Shown here: piece after piece, positions 1-5,019 of the stretch | How positions within the stretch are numbered: position 1 is the first letter of the stretch | Layout of the letters: each line of letters begins with the position of its first letter | DNA from: an uncultured bacterium | GTDB taxonomy: Bacteria > Verrucomicrobiota > Lentisphaeria > Victivallales > Victivallaceae | Direction of reading: 5' to 3' | Length of the DNA: 11,180 nt | NCBI GenBank assembly: GCA_949286445.1 | Contig: CASECL010000290.1 | Location: 1 to 11,180, forward strand | Position numbers and translations under genes: made by a program | Notes under the pieces: generated by a model | The model's database searches: none | The model's input: the letters and a program-made list of their open reading frames with translations, nothing else | What the model was told of the DNA's origin: nothing

Positions 1-977
1 CCGCGGCTCCCGCGGCGGCTCCGGTTCCGGCGGCTAAACACCCGGTTTCACCCCGTGCGAAAAAGTTTGCCCAGAACTACCTGATCAATCTGGATAAGGT
101 ACCGGGTTCTGCCGGCGGCGTCGGCCGTGTTACAGAACAGGATGTAAAAAATTACCTGGAAAGCAGCGGATATCTGGAAAAGAAGATAACTCCGGTGGCT
201 TTCAATCTGGCCAAGGAAAATGATCTTGAATTGCTCGATATCGAGGGCAGCGGCGATAACGGCCGGGTAACTCTCGCCGACGTCAAGGCGGCGGTTTACG
301 CCAAGCCGCAGGCAATGAGTACGATGCGCAAAATCATCGCTCAGCGTCTTACTCAGTCCAAGCTGACCATGCCGCACTTTTATGTTACCGTATCAGTGGA
401 CATGGACAATATCATGGCCAAACGCAAAAAACTCAAGGCGGAAAACATCAACCTTTCTGTCAATGTGTTTGTAATCAAAGCGGTTGCCCTGGCTTTGACC
501 GAGTTCCCGCTGGTTAATGCGGTTTGTGACGGTACTTCAGTTATCCGCCGCCCCAAAGTCAATATCGGTATGGCGGTTAGCATTGATAACGGACTGGTGG
601 TGCCGGTGATCCGCAATGCAGACAAAAAAGGACTGGATGAGATACAGTTCGAGTCCGGCGAACTGGCGGAAAAGGCACGCAATGGGAAACTTACTCCGGA
701 TGAGATGAAAGGAAGCACCTTTACCATTTCCAATATGGGAATGATGAATGTGGAAAATTTCATGGCAATCGTCAATCCCGGGGAAGCTGCAATCCTCGCT
801 GTTGCCAGTGCGGCTCCGGCCGCGGTGGTGCGGGACGGTGAAATTGTCATCCGCAACGTTATGAAAATCACGCTTTCAGCCGATCACCGTCTGGTGGATG
901 GCTCCATGGCGGCGGAATTTGTCAATGCGGTAAAGGCAAAACTGGAAGATACCGCGCTGTGGGATTCCATGGTTTAA
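1..977 (+). CDS. pdhC: Dihydrolipoamide acetyltransferase (E2 of a pyruvate-dehydrogenase-type complex), 5'-truncated
   Basis: This is the C-terminal 324 residues of an E2 acyltransferase, which moves the acetyl group from lipoyl-lysine to CoA in the cytoplasmic pyruvate dehydrogenase complex. The frame is open from the first full codon at base 3, so the GTG at 195 is internal. In order are seen: an Ala/Pro-rich linker (visible residues 1-11); a peripheral-subunit-binding domain (about 16-53, with the VGRVTEQDV signature); a second such domain (about 63-99, with GRVTLADV); and the catalytic domain from about 105. The catalytic motif ADHRLVDG is intact, with His295 and Asp299 of the visible fragment. 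Lipoyl domains must lie upstream of the window. The NPGEAAILAV stretch resembles PDH E2 rather than 2-oxoglutarate or branched-chain E2, but this is family memory. E1 genes would be expected upstream. Confidence 0.93.
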   Translation, partial: AAPAAAPVPAAKHPVSPRAKKFAQNYLINLDKVPGSAGGVGRVTEQDVKNYLESSGYLEKKITPVAFNLAKENDLELLDIEGSGDNGRVTLADVKAAVYAKPQAMSTMRKIIAQRLTQSKLTMPHFYVTVSVDMDNIMAKRKKLKAENINLSVNVFVIKAVALALTEFPLVNAVCDGTSVIRRPKVNIGMAVSIDNGLVVPVIRNADKKGLDEIQFESGELAEKARNGKLTPDEMKGSTFTISNMGMMNVENFMAIVNPGEAAILAVASAAPAAVVRDGEIVIRNVMKITLSADHRLVDGSMAAEFVNAVKAKLEDTALWDSMV

Positions 978-1019
978 GGTGTTATCGTAAAATAAGTTAA
1001 TCAAAAACAGGCATGTTTT

Positions 1020-1049
1020 CCGCCGCGGAACGGTTTTCTGCCGCGGCGG
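1020..1049 (+). other. GC-only 9-bp hairpin after the E2 gene
   Basis: The arms CCGCCGCGG (1020-1028) and CCGCGGCGG (1041-1049) are perfectly complementary around a 12-nt loop. The hairpin lies 43 nt after the E2 stop codon and 40 nt before the next start. No T run follows on either strand, so it is not a standard intrinsic terminator. It could be an mRNA 3'-end stabiliser, an attenuator or a factor-assisted stop. Confidence 0.45.
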
Positions 1050-1088
1050 GAAGGTTGCCGTAAAATAAAAAAGCAGACAGGAGAAGTC

Positions 1089-1724
1089 ATGTTGTACGAT
1101 GGAATATTTGAAAAAGTAATGCGCACCTTTGAGTGGCTTACTCCTGTTCTGCATAAATCCCACAATCAGGCGGATTCGATGGTGAAATTGAATATGCCGC
1201 CATTGATGGGACGCCGCGATGCCGCATTTGATCTGGCGGTGGAATTGATCCAATCAGATTTCTTTGCGCTTGATGACATAGAGAGGGAAAAGACTTTCCG
1301 GAAAATGGCTGAACTGCTGGATTTGGCGATTCGTGACACCCGGGCAATATTATTTACTCTCAGCAGTCCGGATACAGAGCTGCGTGAACAGTGGATATTA
1401 AGTTTTCTGCTGATGATGCGGGATTTGGCATTGACACTCGGCTGCGTGACCAACGTGGGAAGAAATATTCTTTATGGTGACAATCCGGTGCTGGTTGAGC
1501 TGGATATGTCAGATGCCGGTAAAAACCGGGAAAATGAACGGGCGGTCAGTTCTGCTCAGTTGCTGCTTTCCCGGCGGATGCGGGAATTGTCTGAAGCCGG
1601 GCAGGAGAAAATTCTGCGTTACCGGGGGTATGTGAGAAAAAGTTTCAGCACTTATAACTCCAATCGCTATCACAGCAGTTACAACGAGTACAAAAAACTT
1701 TATTCTCCACCCGCTTTAGAATGA
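1089..1724 (+). CDS. Hypothetical helical cytoplasmic protein
   Basis: I do not recognise this 211-residue protein. The ATG is preceded by CAGGAGA at a spacing of about 5 nt, a good ribosome binding site, so translation is likely. There is no signal peptide. The sequence is rich in Leu, Arg and Glu and looks mostly alpha-helical, with a hydrophobic helix around residues 100-120 (ILSFLLMMRDLALTLG). That stretch is interrupted by charges and is probably a buried helix rather than a membrane span. The C-terminal 30 residues are rich in Tyr, Ser and Asn and look disordered. The gene lies 111 nt after the E2 gene on the same strand, past a strong hairpin. I see no clear promoter in the gap, so it may be read through from the PDH operon. 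No function can be assigned. Confidence 0.8.
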   Translation: MLYDGIFEKVMRTFEWLTPVLHKSHNQADSMVKLNMPPLMGRRDAAFDLAVELIQSDFFALDDIEREKTFRKMAELLDLAIRDTRAILFTLSSPDTELREQWILSFLLMMRDLALTLGCVTNVGRNILYGDNPVLVELDMSDAGKNRENERAVSSAQLLLSRRMRELSEAGQEKILRYRGYVRKSFSTYNSNRYHSSYNEYKKLYSPPALE

Positions 1725-1730
1725 TTTTCT

Positions 1731-1748
1731 GAAAAAATTAATTTTTTC
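1731..1748. repeat. Perfect 18-bp A/T palindrome after the hypothetical gene
   Basis: GAAAAAATTAATTTTTTC is its own reverse complement and begins 6 nt after the stop codon at 1722-1724. A short A-T hairpin followed by further T-rich sequence could act as a weak terminator, but the stem is thermodynamically poor. A protein-binding palindrome is an alternative. Confidence 0.4.
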
Positions 1749-1761
1749 TATTTAATAAAGC

Positions 1762-1790
1762 TTGCATTTTTTATTTGCCGGGTTTATTAT
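1762..1790 (+). promoter_or_regulatory. Putative sigma70-type promoter for the pilin genes
   Basis: TTGCAT (1762-1767) and TATTAT (1785-1790) are separated by exactly 17 bp. Transcription would start near 1797, inside or next to a G6-T-G4 stretch (1794-1804), and would serve the first pilin gene. Confidence 0.55.
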
Positions 1791-1838
1791 ATCGGGGGGT
1801 GGGGATGAACCGCAATGATTTGTCAGTGTCGGAATAAC

Positions 1839-2018
1839 ATGAAAAATACAGCAAAAAAACGGCTGCCGCATCGGGGGCAACGGGGACAAGTGCTTTTAGA
1901 GTATATATTTATGATGGTTTGCTGTATTGTAATCGGGGTGGCATTGGCGGGGTTGTTTTACGCCTTTTCCCGTTACGGAGATGATCGGCTGGACTGGGTG
2001 AGTATTGATTATCCATAG
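1839..2018 (+). CDS. Flp/type IVb prepilin-like small protein 1
   Basis: This 59-residue protein has a basic leader (MKNTAKKRLPHRGQRG) followed by QVLLEY and a roughly 20-residue hydrophobic helix. Cleavage after the Gly would put Glu at position 5 and Tyr at position 6 of the mature chain. That is the hallmark of Flp/type IVb pilins and pseudopilins processed by a TadV-type prepilin peptidase. The mature part would be about 43 residues, ending in a short polar tail with several Asp and Tyr. The start is uncertain. An in-frame ATG at 1815 adds MICQCRNN, and neither start has a convincing ribosome binding site; I chose 1839 because the leader length is then typical. It shares a promoter region with a second prepilin-like gene downstream. 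No pilus assembly genes are in the window. Confidence 0.68.
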   Translation: MKNTAKKRLPHRGQRGQVLLEYIFMMVCCIVIGVALAGLFYAFSRYGDDRLDWVSIDYP

Positions 2019-2313
2019 AGGGGATGATTGTTCTGGGGTGGCGGCAGAGCAGGCCGGCAGCTGGAGACGGGGTGGATGGTACAAATATATTCTTTGCAAG
2101 GGGGGAGGGGGTACTGGACGTTGAGTTTTGCCGGGCGAAAGATAGATTTTTAGCATGGAATATTGAGAGACGGGGGGGGATGTTGTCCGCGGTGTTTCAC
2201 CGGTGATAAGCCGGATGGGATGAATGCGGAAAATCGTGAAAAAGGTGTAATTCCGGAGGATATTACAGTTTCCGGTTTTCGGGTTTGCCAAGCATTATTG
2301 AGGAGATGGGATT
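2019..2313 (+). other. G-tract-rich spacer between the two pilin-like genes
   Basis: This 295-nt gap contains G6-A-G5 (2100-2111), G8 (2172-2179) and several GGGG runs, all on the plus strand. A 60-codon frame (2024-2206) opens 6 nt after the previous stop, but its product resembles nothing I know and it contains the G runs. A second frame of 34 codons (2220-2324) overlaps the start of the next pilin gene. Neither is strong enough to call as a gene. The spacer may be an untranslated intercistronic RNA, or a decayed gene. Confidence 0.4.
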
Positions 2314-2547
2314 ATGAAAATTAAAAACAGAAAAGCGCAAAAAGGACAGGCGATCATTGAGTACGTAGTGCTTATTGTGGTCGTAGTTTTGACCGCGTTG
2401 CTGGCGTTGACCGCTTTCAGTGACCGGGTTCGTGACATGATCGGCGGGGTGACTACCATTCTGGGCGGAGAAGAAGCAAGCTCCAAAAGCAGTTCAGAAA
2501 TTCTGCAGGATCTCCAGCCGGGTCAGTCCATGGATGACCTCAAGTAA
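2314..2547 (+). CDS. Flp/type IVb prepilin-like small protein 2
   Basis: This 77-residue protein has a basic leader (MKIKNRKAQKG), then QAIIEYVVLIVVVV and more hydrophobic residues. Cleavage after Gly11 gives Glu5-Tyr6 in the mature protein, as in Flp pilins. After the membrane/packing helix (about residues 15-37) comes an amphipathic stretch with Gly-Gly turns, then an acidic, Ser-rich tail ending DDLK. The start is supported by AGGAG at 2301-2305, 8 nt before the ATG. The gene sits on the same strand as pilin-like gene 1 and is closed by a strong terminator, so the two probably form one unit or a tandem pair. The role is inferred as a subunit or minor pilin of a Tad-like pilus or a related secretion fibre, with the assembly machinery elsewhere. 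Confidence 0.8.
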   Translation: MKIKNRKAQKGQAIIEYVVLIVVVVLTALLALTAFSDRVRDMIGGVTTILGGEEASSKSSSEILQDLQPGQSMDDLK

Positions 2548-2570
2548 AAATAATTCCCAGAATTTTCAGT

Positions 2571-2605
2571 GCGCATTTCACAGTGTGGAAATGCGCGTTT
2601 TTTTT
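2571..2605 (+). terminator. Rho-independent terminator of the pilin unit
   Basis: A perfect 9-bp stem, GCGCATTTC (2571-2579) with GAAATGCGC (2588-2596), has an 8-nt loop and is followed after one G by eight T residues (2598-2605). Confidence 0.9.
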
Positions 2606-2610
2606 GTGTG

Positions 2611-2646
2611 CCGGGGGGGATAATACAGAGTTTCCGGGGGGATAAT
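2611..2646. repeat. Direct repeat of a G tract plus ATAAT
   Basis: CCGGGGGGGATAAT (2611-2624) recurs as CCGGGGGGATAAT (2634-2646), 23 bp on, with one G fewer. It sits just past the pilin terminator. Its function is unknown. Confidence 0.5.
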
Positions 2647-2844
2647 GAAAAATATTTCATCAAGGCTGATTCAAATCATATTTTGACTGAGACTTTATAT
2701 TTCCATAGGTAAAGATGATTTGCAGTATCAGGCGTATTCAGCTGTCGGAAGCTGGCAGAAGTGATTTTGTGAAAATAGACTCAGGCAAAACATTTCGCCC
2801 CGGAAATATCCGGCGATAATTCCGGTTGGCTGTTCTGATGAAAT
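2647..2844. other. Intergenic stretch with no gene seen
   Basis: This segment lies between two convergent units. I find no open frame of note on either strand. It contains small inverted repeats such as ATGAAA-AATA-TTTCAT near its left end and CCGGA-AATA-TCCGG (2800-2813). A TTGACT (about 2697) has only a poor -10 at 17 bp. Nothing else can be supported. Confidence 0.5.
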
Positions 2845-2883
2845 AAAAAATCCCGGTGCCGCCGTAACTCCGGCAACATCGGG
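2845..2883 (-). terminator. Rho-independent terminator of the small basic protein gene
   Basis: Read on the minus strand, CCCGATGTTGCCG pairs with CGGCGGCACCGGG (13 positions: one mismatch, two G-U pairs) around a 6-nt loop. Six T residues follow (complement of A2845-2850). It lies 30 nt after the stop codon of the gene at 2914-3069. Confidence 0.85.
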
Positions 2884-2913
2884 ACTTACTGTATCACTTG
2901 AAAAGGACGATAC

Positions 2914-3069
2914 TCAGATTTCGGTATTCTTGGTCTTGGGCAGGCCGAGAACTTTACCTTCCGGAATACGGCCGTCAGCAGTAAGCACGTTGATGCGCTC
3001 ATAACGCTTCATCACATTGCGAACTTTGCGGATTTTTCCGCCGACATGAAGACTGGGATGCTGGGACAT
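2914..3069 (-). CDS. Small basic protein of the Chlamydiae/Verrucomicrobia type
   Basis: This 51-residue protein begins MSQHPSLHVGGKIRKVRNVM and ends EGKVLGLPKTKNTEI. The pattern of Lys/Arg residues, then RNVMKRYERI, then a G-LPKTK ending, matches a short basic protein family I remember from Chlamydiae, Verrucomicrobia and relatives; no search was possible. It carries about a dozen Lys/Arg residues, has no signal peptide and is probably cytoplasmic. The size and charge suggest nucleic acid or ribosome binding, which is inference. The start is firm: AGAGGTGA lies just upstream of the ATG. The gene is a complete single unit, with a promoter on the minus strand (3124-3151) and a terminator (2845-2883). 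That architecture suggests strong expression. It is divergent from the GHL10 gene. Confidence 0.88.
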   Translation of the reverse strand: MSQHPSLHVGGKIRKVRNVMKRYERINVLTADGRIPEGKVLGLPKTKNTEI

Positions 3070-3123
3070 TTTTCACCTCTTTATTTTTAATATTGCTTAT
3101 TATTGTCAAATCAAACGTCCAAT

Positions 3124-3151
3124 AATATAGCCCGTAAATTTAAAAATGCAA
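3124..3151 (-). promoter_or_regulatory. Putative promoter of the small basic protein gene
   Basis: On the minus strand, TTGCAT (complement of 3146-3151) and TATATT (complement of 3124-3129) are 16 bp apart. The predicted start near 3117 gives a leader of about 48 nt that contains the AGAGGTGA ribosome binding site. Confidence 0.6.
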
Positions 3152-3190
3152 GTTTTCTGATCTATTTTTATATTTTTTCCGCCGATAAAC

Positions 3191-3219
3191 TTGAAAAATT
3201 ATTTTCCCGCGGTTAAATT
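3191..3219 (+). promoter_or_regulatory. Putative promoter of the GHL10 gene
   Basis: TTGAAA (3191-3196) and TAAATT (3214-3219) are separated by 17 bp. The predicted transcription start (about 3225-3230) falls on or just before the ATG at 3230, which implies a leaderless mRNA. The TTG of the -35 box is also an in-frame TTG codon, but it is unlikely to be the translation start. Confidence 0.5.
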
Positions 3220-3229
3220 CCGTTCTATT

Positions 3230-4519
3230 ATGAAAAAGTTCTGGATATTTATTGTTATTATTTTTCTCGGTACCGCTCTTTCCGCCGCCACTCTTTATGA
3301 CGGAAAGGGCAGAACCGTCAAGTATGCCGGACGGTTTTCCGCCCGTCCGGTAACTCTGCCGCAAAATTATTTCCCCCGGGAAAATCACCTGCGCGGAGTG
3401 TGGGTGGCCACAGTGGAAAACCTGGATTGGCCGAAGTGTGAATCCGCGGCAAAATTCAAACAGGAATATATCAAATTGCTTAACGAGCTGCAGAAACGCA
3501 AGTTCAATGCCGTGTTTTTCCAGGTGCGTCCGTCATGTGATGCTTTTTATCCGTCAGCATATAACGTGTATTCCCGTTATTTAACCGGGGTTGAAGGACG
3601 CGGCTTCCGGGATTTTGATCCTTTGCGTTTCATGGTTGCCGAAACCAGAAGGCGGGGTATGGAGTTTCACGCCTGGCTCAATCCCTACCGGGTGGCGGGA
3701 AATACCAACTTAAGTAAAAGTGCGTATCTCCGGACTTTGAGCAGCGGCAATTTTGCCCGGAAAAATCCCGGCCTGGTAATATCATTTTCTCCGGCACCGG
3801 GGAAAAATACCCTTTTTCTCAATCCCGGTGAACCTGCAGTTATGTCGCATCTGATTAATACAGTAAGCGAAATAGTCCGGAAATATCCGGTAAATGCCAT
3901 ACATTTTGATGATTATTTTTATCCTTATGATGCACTGCCTGCCTCCGCCGACCGGGCAACTTACCTGCGGGTAAATCCGAATAAACTCAGTCTGGATGAC
4001 TGGAGACGCCATAATGTGGATATGCTGGTGGCACGCTGTTCCGCCGTGATCAAAGCGGAAGCAAGAAAGCAGCAGCGTAAAATTGAATTTGGAATCAGTC
4101 CTTTCGGAATCTGGGCCAATGCCAAAAATGATCCCCGGGGATCGCTTACCGGCGGTAAAGAAAGCTTTTTTATTCAGCACGCCGATACCCGTAAATGGGT
4201 AAAACACGGTTACATCGACTATATTATTCCCCAGTTATATTGGGATTTCGGTCACGATACCGCGGCATACGCCGCACTGTGCGACTGGTGGGCCAATGTT
4301 GTAACAGGTACAAGGGTAAAACTCTATATCGGTCATGCGGTTTACCGTCTGGGCAAAGATTTCCCCGCCGGAGAACTGTTTAATCAGCTGCGGTACAATC
4401 AGAAACACCCGCAGATAACCGGGGCGGTATTTTTCCGCTACCGCTTTATAGTCAAACCCGATAACCGGGTAATGAAGAATGAAATATCGCGCATTACCGG
4501 ATATTGGAAAAAATTATGA
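3230..4519 (+). CDS. Exported GHL10-family glycosidase (DUF187/YngK-DigH type)
   Basis: This 429-residue protein starts with a signal peptide (MKKFWIFIVIIFLGTALSA, residues 1-19) and continues as one (beta/alpha)8-type domain. Family hallmarks are all present: RGVWVATVENLDWP (55-68), QVRPSCDAFYPS (98-109), HAWLNPYR (147-154), HFDDYFYPY (225-233) with the conserved Asp pair, ISPFGIW (289-295) and YIIPQLYWDF (331-340). E. coli DigH (YddW), a characterised relative, cleaves peptidoglycan glycan strands lacking peptides, so a periplasmic role in wall remodelling is plausible. A polysaccharide substrate cannot be excluded. There is no lipobox Cys after the signal peptide. I chose ATG 3230 because the signal peptide then begins in the usual way. 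No ribosome binding site precedes it, which fits the promoter position and leaderless translation. The gene has its own promoter, divergent from the small basic protein gene. Confidence 0.88.
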   Translation: MKKFWIFIVIIFLGTALSAATLYDGKGRTVKYAGRFSARPVTLPQNYFPRENHLRGVWVATVENLDWPKCESAAKFKQEYIKLLNELQKRKFNAVFFQVRPSCDAFYPSAYNVYSRYLTGVEGRGFRDFDPLRFMVAETRRRGMEFHAWLNPYRVAGNTNLSKSAYLRTLSSGNFARKNPGLVISFSPAPGKNTLFLNPGEPAVMSHLINTVSEIVRKYPVNAIHFDDYFYPYDALPASADRATYLRVNPNKLSLDDWRRHNVDMLVARCSAVIKAEARKQQRKIEFGISPFGIWANAKNDPRGSLTGGKESFFIQHADTRKWVKHGYIDYIIPQLYWDFGHDTAAYAALCDWWANVVTGTRVKLYIGHAVYRLGKDFPAGELFNQLRYNQKHPQITGAVFFRYRFIVKPDNRVMKNEISRITGYWKKL

Positions 4520-4528
4520 CTTTTGCAC

Positions 4529-4557
4529 TTGCCAAAACACAAAACCGGTGTTATATT
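4529..4557 (+). promoter_or_regulatory. Putative promoter of the CAU tRNA gene
   Basis: TTGCCA (4529-4534) and TATATT (4552-4557) have 17-bp spacing. Transcription would start near 4564, about 9 nt before the mature tRNA 5' end. Confidence 0.7.
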
Positions 4558-4572
4558 AGGGGGTATGGCAGT

Positions 4573-4649
4573 GGATCCATAGCTCAGTCGGTTAGAGCAG
4601 GTGACTCATAATCTCCGGGTCGGCGGTTCAAGTCCGTCTGGATCCACCA
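4573..4649 (+). tRNA. tRNA with CAU anticodon (tRNA-Ile2 or elongator tRNA-Met)
   Basis: This is a complete 77-nt cloverleaf. The acceptor GGATCCA pairs fully with TGGATCC, the discriminator is A and CCA is encoded. The D-stem is GCTC/GAGC. The anticodon loop CTCATAA gives CAU. The variable loop is GGGTC, and the T-arm is GGCGG-TTCAAGT-CCGTC. The anticodon stem GGTGA/TCTCC has a central U-U mismatch (positions 29-41). Overall it looks closer to tRNA-Ile2, whose C34 is converted to lysidine by TilS, than to elongator Met. The sequence alone does not settle this. It is not an initiator: the 1-72 pair is a normal G-C and the three G-C pairs of the initiator anticodon stem are absent. Confidence 0.92.
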
Positions 4650-4666
4650 TTTTTCTGGGGTTACAT

Positions 4667-4693
4667 GCCGGTCAGTTTCTGACCGGCTTTTTT
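4667..4693 (+). terminator. Rho-independent terminator of the CAU tRNA
   Basis: A perfect 9-bp stem GCCGGTCAG/CTGACCGGC has a TTT loop and is followed by six T residues (4688-4693), 17 nt after the tRNA CCA end. Confidence 0.92.
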
Positions 4694-4704
4694 ATTGTCG
4701 TCTG

Positions 4705-4735
4705 TCCGGGGATTAAAATCCGTCTGGAGCTATCA
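4705..4735 (+). pseudogene. Decayed copy of the 3' half of the CAU tRNA gene
   Basis: The stretch TCCGGG...AAATCCGTCTGGA...ATCA aligns with the tRNA from its variable region to the CCA end (4615-4649). It has a small deletion and scattered substitutions, and CCACCA has become CTATCA. The similarity continues on both sides: ATTTTTC follows both, then TTACA and the terminator stem. The offset between the copies is 83-90 bp. It cannot fold as a tRNA because the 5' half is missing. Confidence 0.6.
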
Positions 4736-4750
4736 TTTTTCAGTTACAGA

Positions 4751-4777
4751 CCGGTCAGTTTTCTGACCGGCTTTTTT
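4751..4777 (+). terminator. Second copy of the tRNA terminator
   Basis: CCGGTCAG/CTGACCGG with a TTTT loop and six T residues (4772-4777) repeats the terminator at 4667-4693. The match extends through the T run and ATTGTCGTC after it. It is functional by structure and would catch read-through from the first. Confidence 0.85.
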
Positions 4778-4921
4778 ATTGTCGTCCATCGGGACAAAAT
4801 AACTGATTTTTTCGCTTTAGGCTGGTTATATCCGGCTCCTGCCGGGGAATTATTTTAACTTCCAAACTCTTTAAACGAAATCTGATTTTGCGGTATTAAA
4901 ATATAATCCCCCCTGATTATG

Positions 4922-4949
4922 TTATATGAAATCATTTAAAATCATATAA
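4922..4949. repeat. Inverted repeat, 8-bp arms
   Basis: TTATATGA (4922-4929) and TCATATAA (4942-4949) are perfect inverted copies around a 12-bp A/T centre. Lying about 42 bp upstream of the -35 element, it could be a regulator-binding site. It could also be chance in A/T-rich DNA. Confidence 0.4.
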
Positions 4950-4969
4950 AATAAGAAAAAATAAATTTT

Positions 4970-5003
4970 TTTGTTTTTATATGTTGACATTTGTTTTTAT
5001 ATG
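4970..5003. repeat. 20-bp-phased direct repeat TTTGTTTTTATATG
   Basis: Two identical 14-mers (4970-4983 and 4990-5003) are separated by TTGACA, giving a 20-bp period, about two helical turns. The second copy contains the proposed -35 element. Such phasing is typical of tandem activator sites on one DNA face, but no regulator is known. Confidence 0.5.
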
Positions 5004-5019
5004 ATTGTAACGTTACATT
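4991..5019 (+). promoter_or_regulatory. Putative promoter of the anchored protein gene
   Basis: TTGTTT (4991-4996) and TACATT (5014-5019) are 17 bp apart. The nearby consensus TTGACA (4984-4989) has no -10 at suitable spacing. Transcription would start near 5026. Confidence 0.45.
5006..5017. promoter_or_regulatory. LacI-family-like operator palindrome over the -10 element
   Basis: TGTAACGTTACA is a perfect 12-bp palindrome with a central CG, the form recognised by many LacI/GalR-family regulators. It overlaps the first four bases of the proposed -10 box, so binding would block transcription. No regulator gene lies in the window. Confidence 0.5.

Noticed and set aside
380..871. 163-codon frame on the minus strand
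   Set aside because: It is a shadow of the E2 catalytic domain in reverse.
195..977. E2 gene starting at GTG 195
   Set aside because: The same frame is open from base 3 and encodes a further binding domain and linker, so 195 is internal.
1896..2291. 131-codon frame on the minus strand
   Set aside because: It lies antisense to pilin gene 1 and the G-rich spacer. Its Pro-rich product is what reversed G runs give, and there is no ribosome binding site or family match.
2800..3890. CCGGAAATATCCGG occurring at 2800 and again at 3877
   Set aside because: The second copy is coding sequence (RKYPV). CCGG is frequent throughout the window, so a dispersed repeat is not supported.
4601..4858. 85-codon frame with an internal repeat (FLTGFFIVV twice)
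   Set aside because: It starts inside the tRNA, and the repeat is just the translation of the duplicated terminator.
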